DNA of 12,660 nucleotides. Source: Corallococcus sp. (GTDB taxonomy: Bacteria > Bacillota > Clostridia > Christensenellales > CAG-314). The notes below the pieces were generated by a model. It was not told the DNA's origin and made no database searches. It saw only the letters and a list, made by a program, of their open reading frames with translations. The translations under genes and the position numbers were made by a program. The DNA lies in contig JAMPHX010000039.1 of NCBI GenBank assembly GCA_023663205.1, positions 1 to 12,660 of the forward strand, given 5' to 3'. This document shows positions 6,532 through 12,660 of the stretch, piece after piece. Position 1 is the first letter of the stretch, and every line of letters starts with the position of its first letter.

Positions 6532-9426
6532 ATGAAAAAATCGTTGGTAATAGTATGCGCGCTGCTGCTTGTGCTCAGTTTGGGACTTGCCGCTTGCGCC
6601 AACGACCAAGTTGTAATTACCGTTTCGGATAATATAACCGTTACTACGGGCGAAAAAATAGATTGGGCTCGGTACGTTACGGTCAAAGTAAACGGTTCCG
6701 AGGTTAAACTCGACAAAAATAATTACGAGGTAAGGCTTATTTCGGGCGACGAAACAAAGGGCGGACTGTGCTCGTACGAATTTGTATACAAACACGGCGG
6801 CGCGGAATATACCAAAGACGTATTTGTCAATTATGTAAAGGGCGTATCCATTACTCTCAAAACGCAAAACGTGCAAACGGAAGTGGGGTACAAACCCGAT
6901 TGGGCAAAGTATATTACCGTTACGGCATCGGGAAGTCCGGTAAGCATAGACAAATGTACAATTGCTTTGAAATCTGGCAGATTAGACACCGTCGGAGAGT
7001 GCGTATATACCGTTTCGTATTCCGACGGAACAAACAGCGACAGTTTGGACGTTACCGTAACCGTTATTGAAAAGATAGTTACGTTTGAAGTTCCCGAAGT
7101 GGTTGTATTGCCTCTGGGGTATGTGACGGAACTATCCGAATACATCACGGTAAAAGTTTACAATGAAGAAATAGAAGTTTCCTCAATGGACGTCGCGCTC
7201 AAATCGGGCGACGACAAGACGACGGGCAACTGCATATATACTGTAACGTACAGATACAACGGCAGACCGTACAGTACCGATGTAAATGTGGAATTTATCG
7301 AATCGGCAGTGGAAATGACAATTGTCGAGGATATCAAAGTAACCGTCGGCAGTACAATCGATTGGAAAGACTACGTGACGCTTATTGTCGACGGCGAACC
7401 TTCTACCGATACGGTTACGGCGGAACTTATCGACGGCGACGGCAAAAACCATACGGGCGTCTGCACGTATCTTTTGAAGTATGAGTACAAGGGATATGTC
7501 TACAAACAAACGGCCGATGTCACTTACGAGCGTCCCGCGGAAACGGCACTCGATTCCGCCGAGGCGTCGGCGCTCGACGTAATGCTGCAAAAGGCATATA
7601 CGTCGTACGTGTTCGGTTACGAATATATGGTTCTTCCCGACAACGGAATGTATGTGCGCGAAAGGGACACCGTACAAAACAACAAGGTATTTGTAGAGCG
7701 TTCGGAAATAGTGCGCGAAGGACAAACCGTCCCCGATACGCAGGAGTATTACATTCAGGAATTTGAGGATAACGTCACGTTTTACGGACATCCGTCGGGA
7801 AACAACGACGTGTGGTTCCAAACAAATTGGACAAAAGACGAATACGTATTTCTTTACGGCGACTATATGCCGTACGCGCAACTTTTGTGCGACGTCGTTC
7901 TCGATAACAACTCTCCGCTGCGCTCGTCAATGTTTGCCAAACGCACAAACGGCGATTATGCGGTAAGCGAAAGGTATCTCAACGCAGTAGCGGATGCGAT
8001 ATTCGGCGTAGGCGACAACCAAACGTATATCGAATTGATATTAAAGACCGACGGCAATAACATAACGGAAGTTACGGGAAGATATTTTTACGTTGCATTG
8101 GACGACAAAAACAATGTTGTGGAAATGGAAGAAAAAGTCACAATGACTTGGAGCAACTTTGAACAAGCCGTTGTGGAACTTCCCGAAACAACCGAGTTGC
8201 CTGTGCCGGGCGAAGAAATTCCCGAGCACGTTGCTCCTACCGAAAACACCCTCGACCAAGCACAACTTACAGTTCTTACAAATGCGCTTGGCAAGACATA
8301 TGACAAAGTAAGTTATTCGTACACCAACGACAAGGGCACATCCAACACATTGGTGGACGGCAAGGGTACAAAGAGCGGCGACAGGTACTACTACTACAAT
8401 TACGAAAGAGTGCTTTACTACGATTCGGCAAACGACAAGTACGTAGATATGTTCCCGCAAACTACCGAGTACGCCTTTGTCAAGGTAAGCGATGCGCAGG
8501 TCGATTACTACGAGTATTACGGACAAAACGGCGATTGGCAGTACGGACGGCTTAACTATACCGCTGCACAACTGTTTACGGAGTATCTGGCAATTGCAGA
8601 TTTCAACCTGTCGGCGGATATGTTCGGCGCGGCAGACGGTATGTATGTAGTCAACAAAGAAAGACTTGCCGACCTCGAAGCGCTGCTCAAAGAGTATTTC
8701 GAAGTAGGTTCGTCCGACATCGTTACCTTCAAGTTGATTACGTTTACGCTGACGGTTGACGGCAACGGCAACGTAACGTCGTGGAATATGCTTGCATCGG
8801 CGGCAACCAACCGCAACAAATTCTATTGGAAACTTACCTTCAACTATTCCGAATTTGAAACGGCAACGGTTGCTACCCCCGTCGACAGAAATCTTGCAAG
8901 TTTGGATTCCGCGCAACAAACATCTCTTACTGCGGCGCTTGAAGCAGACTTTTCCAACGTAACATTCTACGAAACGGCAGGCGGAGCGACGGTGCGCTAC
9001 GCAGGCAAAGACGTAGTTGTCAGCGGCAAAGACAACAATGCAAACGACTTTACCGATTACTACTTGATAGAAGGCGGTAAATACTACGAAGTAAACGGCT
9101 CTGTTAAAACCGAAATTAACTACGGAGGCGCGGGCGGATTTACCTACTACGTATTGAAGTTCGATTTTGCCGCGCTTAATTCGGCGGAATTCAAATACGA
9201 CGGCGCGCGCAGCGAATACTATGTTCAAATTACTGCGGAACAGTTTGCGCAGTTTGCATATTACTGGACGGATTATTTCCAAGACGACGTAAACGCACTT
9301 GCCTTCATATTGGGCGAGGACGGAAAAATTGAAACTATTAGGGCAATAAGCGAAAGTAAGACGGTAAGCGTCAAAATAAGCGATTACGGTACTACCTCGG
9401 CAACCGACAATGGAGAAGAAAAATGA
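6532..9426 (+). CDS. Large surface lipoprotein LipoA with four Ig-like repeats and three C-terminal modules
   Basis: A 964-residue exported lipoprotein of unknown function. The signal peptide (MKKS, then a hydrophobic core) ends in lipobox LAAC, so Cys22 is probably lipid-modified and the protein anchored to the outer face of the membrane. Residues 27-333 are four tandem beta-rich Ig-like repeats with an exact 77-residue spacing of one Cys each (80, 157, 234, 311). Residues 338-956 are three Tyr-rich modules, each opening with an LD-x-A-type helix (338, 573 and 790): SAEASALDVML, QAQLTVLTNAL and SAQQTSLTAAL. A linker rich in Pro and Glu (about 550-571) separates modules 1 and 2. No catalytic motif is recognised. 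The stop TGA overlaps the ATG of the next gene (ATGA). Its place behind an Opp operon suggests a surface partner of the importer, or simply co-regulated envelope proteins; sequence alone cannot decide. Confidence 0.9.
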   Translation: MKKSLVIVCALLLVLSLGLAACANDQVVITVSDNITVTTGEKIDWARYVTVKVNGSEVKLDKNNYEVRLISGDETKGGLCSYEFVYKHGGAEYTKDVFVNYVKGVSITLKTQNVQTEVGYKPDWAKYITVTASGSPVSIDKCTIALKSGRLDTVGECVYTVSYSDGTNSDSLDVTVTVIEKIVTFEVPEVVVLPLGYVTELSEYITVKVYNEEIEVSSMDVALKSGDDKTTGNCIYTVTYRYNGRPYSTDVNVEFIESAVEMTIVEDIKVTVGSTIDWKDYVTLIVDGEPSTDTVTAELIDGDGKNHTGVCTYLLKYEYKGYVYKQTADVTYERPAETALDSAEASALDVMLQKAYTSYVFGYEYMVLPDNGMYVRERDTVQNNKVFVERSEIVREGQTVPDTQEYYIQEFEDNVTFYGHPSGNNDVWFQTNWTKDEYVFLYGDYMPYAQLLCDVVLDNNSPLRSSMFAKRTNGDYAVSERYLNAVADAIFGVGDNQTYIELILKTDGNNITEVTGRYFYVALDDKNNVVEMEEKVTMTWSNFEQAVVELPETTELPVPGEEIPEHVAPTENTLDQAQLTVLTNALGKTYDKVSYSYTNDKGTSNTLVDGKGTKSGDRYYYYNYERVLYYDSANDKYVDMFPQTTEYAFVKVSDAQVDYYEYYGQNGDWQYGRLNYTAAQLFTEYLAIADFNLSADMFGAADGMYVVNKERLADLEALLKEYFEVGSSDIVTFKLITFTLTVDGNGNVTSWNMLASAATNRNKFYWKLTFNYSEFETATVATPVDRNLASLDSAQQTSLTAALEADFSNVTFYETAGGATVRYAGKDVVVSGKDNNANDFTDYYLIEGGKYYEVNGSVKTEINYGGAGGFTYYVLKFDFAALNSAEFKYDGARSEYYVQITAEQFAQFAYYWTDYFQDDVNALAFILGEDGKIETIRAISESKTVSVKISDYGTTSATDNGEEK
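6610..7530 (+). repeat. Four tandem 77-residue Ig-like repeats in LipoA
   Basis: The repeats cover approximately residues 27-102, 105-178, 182-256 and 260-333. Each has the same plan: a strand leading to T/V-G or L-G; DW or an equivalent pair then x-x-Y-V/I-T (Trp45, 124 and 278, Leu201 in repeat 3); L-x-S-G-D/R; G-x-C-x-Y (Cys80, 157, 234, 311); then Y-x-x-x-G-x-x-Y and a final V-x-V strand. The Cys spacing is exactly 77 residues three times, so the repeat array has no net insertions or deletions between these points. The G-x-C/Y-x-x-x-Y ending recalls bacterial Ig-like domains (Big_3/DUF5011 type); this is a fold-level guess. Repeat 2 has a second Cys (142). Confidence 0.8.
7543..9399 (+). 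repeat. Three tandem ~170-215-residue modules in LipoA
   Basis: The modules cover approximately residues 338-553, 572-785 and 788-956. Each begins with a short helix of form L-D-x-A-x-x-x-x-L-x-x-A/M-L, continues with Tyr-rich beta strands (for example YYYYNYERVLYY at 620-631), has a second helix after an M/F-x-x-x-G...Y-x-V segment (476-492, 704-722, 896-917), and ends in strands containing a D-G-x-x-x turn (507-513, 743-748, 930-935). Sequence identity by eye is low, but the element order is the same. The third copy is shorter. The plan also recurs in LipoB. Confidence 0.65.
9412..9416 (+). promoter_or_regulatory. Ribosome binding site of the LipoB gene, inside LipoA
   Basis: GGAGA lies six bases before the ATG at 9423, within the last codons of LipoA. 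With the ATGA stop/start overlap it indicates coupled translation and fixes the LipoB start, which is directly followed by a good lipoprotein signal peptide. Confidence 0.7.
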
Positions 9427-12400
9427 AGAGAAAAGCAGTAGTAATATTACTTGCAGTCGTATTTGTTTTGTCAATTGCAGTGCTTGCGGCTTGTAACGGC
9501 AGCAAGTATTTTGCAAGATTTGAAACAAACGGCGCAAAAGAAGATATTCCGTATCAGGAAACGGACGTTGTATACAGCGTTGTCCGCCCCACCAAGGACG
9601 GATTTGTATTCGGAGGCTGGTATTTGAAGCGTGATTTTTCCGACGAGAACGGAAGCGTAACCTTTCCGTACAGATTGACGGAAGATACCACGTTTTACGC
9701 CAAGTGGATACCAAACGGCGGCGGTGAAAATACGGGTTCGTATACGGCTACGTTCGAAGGCAACGGCGGCACATCGCCCGCTGCGCAAACAGGCGTTGCA
9801 TATGCAACCGAACCTGCCAAACCGATAAGAGGAGAATATCTTTTTACCGGCTGGTATCTTAATCAAATTACCTCGGGAAGCCCCGTAGATTTCCCCTATC
9901 AACTAAGCGGGGATACTACATTCTACGCCGGTTGGAAACTTATCGAAGACGAAAAGTACACCGTAACATTCGAAAGCAACGGCGGTACTTTTGTACAGTC
10001 GCAAACGGTACAGGCAGGCGAATCGGTAACGCTCCCTGCCAATATGGAAAAGCAAGGCGCAGTATTCGAAGGCTGGTACACATCGCCTACGTTCAACGTG
10101 GGCAAAGTGACGGGTACGACATATACGCCCACAGAAGATATTATTCTTTACGCAAAGTGGACGGTTACGGCGCAGCCAAACCCAACCGACAGCGCGGAAC
10201 TTCAAGGGTACTTGTCGGCAACAACTTCCGATAATTTCGGCGCAAGTTACGATTTGAAGGTAGATACTACCGAAGGCACGAAGTACCGCGCGGTAAGTTC
10301 GTACTCGTTTGCGGAAAACTTTGTTTATCGCCGCGCGCCGTATTGGACGGGCGACAGTTGGGTATTGGATACCAACGGCAATTACTACTACTTTACCGAT
10401 TGGGGATTCTACCGTCCGTCTGAAGCGTCTTGGCAACTGTATTTGGAAGCCGCATCGGGAGTTTACACTTACGGAGCGTTGCGTTACGAAACAGAGCCGA
10501 CGGAAGATATAGAAGAAACTTTCGATATGATATACCTTGCCAAGATAGCAACTCTTGACGCGAGTAAATTTTACAAATACGAAGGCAAATGGTATGCAAT
10601 CGACGATTATGCTCCGCAGGCAGGCGAACTGATACTGGGCAATTGCGGCGAAGGCGATTTGAAATCCGCATACAGCAGTTTTGCTCTTGTGTTCGATAAG
10701 GACGGCGTCATTACGGGTATCGAAGCAACGTCGCTAATTACCGAATATACTCAAATAGGCAGCGGCACGGGCGTGACGTACTACTTCTATACGCACAAAA
10801 TCGGAATTAAGGAAATCGGCAACATAGTGGCAATCACCGAGGACGAATTTATTCAAGACCAAGAAAGACCCAACGGTTATTACCCCAAACTCAACGAAAA
10901 CGACCCCAAGCGCAACAACGCCAACGGCGACGGAAAAACGTACACGGTCGAACAGTTGCAAACCGCGCTTCAACAACTTGTAAACTTTACGGCGTACTAC
11001 ACATTTGCGGGAAACACGTTTGACGGTTACATTTACAATCCCGTCACTATTTACAACCAAGGCGGCAAAGGAAAGGTTGTTACCGAAGCGTACATTTACG
11101 AAATCGAGTCGGGCACTACAGTTAAGCAATCTGCCGGCAAAGACCAGTATTACTACTACAACGAGGATAACGGCGCGTTCTTCCGTCTTATCAACAACAA
11201 TAACGGCGGTTACTATGTGTACTGCGACCAATGCAACTTTGAAAACACCTACGAATACAATCAGTATTTGCTGGGTGTAGGAGCAAGCGGTTCGGCAATT
11301 ACATTCAACTGCAAACTTCCCACGGCTAATCTCAAAGATATTTCCGCCGACAAATTTGTATTCAATGCAAAACTCGGCTGCTTTGAATTTGCAGGCGCCG
11401 CGGAGGAAATGAAGACGTTGGGACAAATGCTGTTCGGCAACAATGACTTGACATATCCGGAACTTGACGAAACGGAAGGATATGCGTTTATTCGTATATT
11501 TATGAAGGACGGCGCGGTACAAAAGGTTGTTGCGGCAAGTCAACTGGTTCTTTCGGGCGAAAGCAACGAAATGTTTATGAAGGAAATTGTTATTACATCT
11601 TACACAACAGACGAGGTAACATTGCCGGTTAACGCCGATACTCTGTACGCTCCGGGCGAAGCAAAGGAAAACGGCAACGTCGAAAAATTGGAACAGGCAT
11701 TTGCCGCAATGGGCAGCAACTATACCTATACCGATACCTTTACGACCAACAATGGCGACGAATTGTGGAATGTCACCGACGTGTACAAGTACACGCAAAA
11801 TGCATCTACGGCAGGTTCTTTGACAAACGCAACTACAATGTTCTACAAGGACGGCAAGTTGTATCTCAAAGGCAGCAGCGGCGACGTGGAAGTAAATTAC
11901 GAATGGACCAAGCAGTATCTTACTGTCAATAAAGGTCAATGGGGAATAATTACCGTTACAGACGATTACGTTGCTTACGAAATGAACAACTGGGCAAAGT
12001 GGGCTACGCCCATCGCCCAAATGTTCGATGCAAGTTGGTTCTACGAAGGCAAGGACGGCAAGTATTACGGCAAGCCCGAATGTATGGAACAAATTGCCGA
12101 GGTTATAGCGCGTTACAGCGGCACATACCATTACTTAGACCATCCCGCTTTCGGCGGAGCATACAACCGTTACGTAGTTTTGAAGTTTGTGTCGGTGGAG
12201 TTGTCTGCGGGCAAAGTTGCCAACATTTACTACGGCGGCAGGGTGCACACCAAGAGTTTCGGCGAATTCGATATGGACTTTTCGGGCAGAGGCGAATTTA
12301 CTTCGGTCAACGCAACTACTATTTCGGGAGTGCCGAGCGGAGCGGATAGCGCAAGACCCGCAAAACCAGTATATACGCTTATGCCTCCGCAAAATGTCGC

Positions 12401-12660
12401 GGTAAGCGACGACGGCATTTTGACATTCGACCCCGTTGACAACGCGGATAGTTACACCGTCAAGGTTTACAACGCGCAAGACGTTCTTGTCAAGAGCGCG
12501 CCTGCAACAAACGGAATGGATTTGCACGCAGTAGAGGGACTTTTGGCAGAGGGAGTTGTCATCAACAGATATTTTGTTTGCGTTACGGCGCAGTCTGCCG
12601 ACGAATACTTGAACGAGTCGCCGCAATCAGCCAAGGTATATACGGAACTTAGCAGATTAA
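9423..12660 (+). CDS. Large surface lipoprotein LipoB with InlB B-type (Flg_new) repeats, 3'-truncated
   Basis: The frame stays open for 1079 codons to the window edge; the TAA in the last bases is out of frame. The signal peptide MKRKAVVILLAVVFVLSIAV ends in lipobox LAAC, giving lipidated Cys24. Order: three Listeria-Bacteroides repeats (29-95, 107-171, 179-246); three Tyr-rich modules of about 245 residues starting near 257, 507 and 752, each opening with L-x-x-x-L/F/M-type helices (AELQGYL, EQLQTAL, EKLEQAF); then from about 987 a segment (PPQNVAVSDDG, then LTFDPVDNADSYTVKVYN) that looks like a fibronectin type III-like domain. The FN3-like segment is nearly complete at the edge. One CxxC (Cys601, Cys604) sits in module 2. 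Flg_new repeats are typical of surface proteins in Bacillota and mollicutes. No enzyme motif is seen. The modules match those of LipoA, so the two are partial paralogues with different N-terminal repeats, made from one transcript. Confidence 0.9.
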   Translation, partial: MKRKAVVILLAVVFVLSIAVLAACNGSKYFARFETNGAKEDIPYQETDVVYSVVRPTKDGFVFGGWYLKRDFSDENGSVTFPYRLTEDTTFYAKWIPNGGGENTGSYTATFEGNGGTSPAAQTGVAYATEPAKPIRGEYLFTGWYLNQITSGSPVDFPYQLSGDTTFYAGWKLIEDEKYTVTFESNGGTFVQSQTVQAGESVTLPANMEKQGAVFEGWYTSPTFNVGKVTGTTYTPTEDIILYAKWTVTAQPNPTDSAELQGYLSATTSDNFGASYDLKVDTTEGTKYRAVSSYSFAENFVYRRAPYWTGDSWVLDTNGNYYYFTDWGFYRPSEASWQLYLEAASGVYTYGALRYETEPTEDIEETFDMIYLAKIATLDASKFYKYEGKWYAIDDYAPQAGELILGNCGEGDLKSAYSSFALVFDKDGVITGIEATSLITEYTQIGSGTGVTYYFYTHKIGIKEIGNIVAITEDEFIQDQERPNGYYPKLNENDPKRNNANGDGKTYTVEQLQTALQQLVNFTAYYTFAGNTFDGYIYNPVTIYNQGGKGKVVTEAYIYEIESGTTVKQSAGKDQYYYYNEDNGAFFRLINNNNGGYYVYCDQCNFENTYEYNQYLLGVGASGSAITFNCKLPTANLKDISADKFVFNAKLGCFEFAGAAEEMKTLGQMLFGNNDLTYPELDETEGYAFIRIFMKDGAVQKVVAASQLVLSGESNEMFMKEIVITSYTTDEVTLPVNADTLYAPGEAKENGNVEKLEQAFAAMGSNYTYTDTFTTNNGDELWNVTDVYKYTQNASTAGSLTNATTMFYKDGKLYLKGSSGDVEVNYEWTKQYLTVNKGQWGIITVTDDYVAYEMNNWAKWATPIAQMFDASWFYEGKDGKYYGKPECMEQIAEVIARYSGTYHYLDHPAFGGAYNRYVVLKFVSVELSAGKVANIYYGGRVHTKSFGEFDMDFSGRGEFTSVNATTISGVPSGADSARPAKPVYTLMPPQNVAVSDDGILTFDPVDNADSYTVKVYNAQDVLVKSAPATNGMDLHAVEGLLAEGVVINRYFVCVTAQSADEYLNESPQSAKVYTELSRL
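9507..10160 (+). repeat. Three Listeria-Bacteroides (Flg_new/InlB B-type) repeats in LipoB
   Basis: The three copies are at 9507-9707, 9741-9935 and 9957-10160. Each shows the family pattern: F-E-x-N-G (FETNGA, FEGNGG, FESNGG), a middle x-F-x-G-W-Y (Trp66, Trp144, Trp218), and an ending F/L-Y-A-x-W (Trp95, Trp171, Trp246). The final Trp residues are 76 and 75 apart. The first copy departs slightly (NGAKED instead of NGG). This repeat is known as an extracellular beta-grasp-type spacer or adhesion unit. Confidence 0.92.
10194..12340 (+). repeat. Three tandem ~245-residue modules in LipoB
   Basis: The copies start near 10194, 10941 and 11676. Shared order of elements: an opening helix with L-x-x-x-L/F/M; Y/T-rich strands; a segment with D-A/I-S-x-x-F (LDASKFYKYEGKWY, DISADKFVFNAKLG, FDASWFYEGKDGKYY); a helix (DLKSAYSSF or EEMKTLGQML or MEQIAEVIA); and then strands ending in D-G or A-G with V-x-x-I/V (KDGVITGI, KDGAVQKVV, SAGKVANI). 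LipoA module 2 has the same D/S-A-D-M-F...Y-V-V and DGNGNVT elements. Limits are approximate. Confidence 0.65.
12381..12660 (+). other. Probable fibronectin type III-like domain of LipoB, at the window edge
   Basis: From residue 987 the sequence PPQNVAVSDDG, LTFDPVDNADSYTVKVYN and later YFVCVTAQSADEYLNES has the strand order and the 'W/F-x-x-V-x-x-A-x-x-Y-x-V' motif of FN3-like domains, with Phe1003 in the usual Trp position. Similar domains often follow or repeat in surface lipoproteins, so more copies may lie beyond the window. Confidence 0.6.

Noticed and set aside
8041..9714. 557-codon open frame on the - strand across LipoA and the start of LipoB
   Set aside because: It mirrors the LipoA codon register and crosses a clear stop/start junction with Shine-Dalgarno and signal peptide on the + strand. 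It is a codon-bias shadow.
10734..12131. 465-codon open frame on the - strand in LipoB
   Set aside because: Again in exact register with the + strand gene, hydrophobic and Val/Arg-rich as expected for reversed codons, and without a Shine-Dalgarno or domain motif.
12657..12660. TAA at the very end as the stop of LipoB
   Set aside because: The LipoB codon boundary is at 12657 (TTA), so TAA at 12658-12660 is out of frame and the gene runs on.

Overview
The window is one uninterrupted + strand gene cluster, cut at both ends. It encodes a peptide-type ABC importer (Opp/Dpp family) followed by three further genes. Order: 3' part of the substrate-binding protein (1-1371), permeases oppB (1395-2387) and oppC (2399-3514), ATPases oppD (3521-4930) and oppF (4937-6271), an 88-residue single-span membrane protein (6252-6518), a 964-residue lipoprotein here called LipoA (6532-9426), and a second large lipoprotein here called LipoB (9423 to beyond the end). 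Gaps are 23, 11, 6, 6 and 13 bases, and the small-gene/oppF and LipoB/LipoA junctions overlap by 20 and 4 bases. There is no stretch over 30 bases without a gene, and I see no internal terminator, promoter, RNA gene, mobile element or CRISPR array. This looks like a single transcript whose promoter and end lie outside the window.

Organism: genes all on one strand, good Shine-Dalgarno sites (GAGGAG, AGGAGG), lipoprotein signal peptides with LAAC lipoboxes, and Listeria-Bacteroides (InlB B-type, Flg_new) repeats all suggest a Gram-positive-type bacterium. An uncultured gut-type Clostridia/Bacillota lineage is most likely, but this is inference. TAA, TAG and TGA all serve as stops and Trp is TGG, so the standard bacterial code fits.

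How the genes work together: the binding protein captures a peptide-like solute outside the membrane, OppB/OppC form the channel and OppD/OppF supply ATP hydrolysis. The motifs needed for this are all present. What is unusual: (1) both ATPases carry an insert of about 95-115 residues at the same place, between Walker A and the Q-loop. The inserts are built from short Gly/Asp/Lys-rich repeats, and they share two sequence blocks in swapped order. (2) A small tail-anchored membrane protein is coupled to oppF. (3) Two large Tyr-rich surface lipoproteins follow, each with three copies of what looks like the same 170-245-residue module, behind different N-terminal repeats: Ig-like with an exact 77-residue period in LipoA, Flg_new in LipoB. 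Together these suggest a specialised, surface-elaborated version of an Opp importer. The substrate and the roles of the accessory parts cannot be read from sequence alone.
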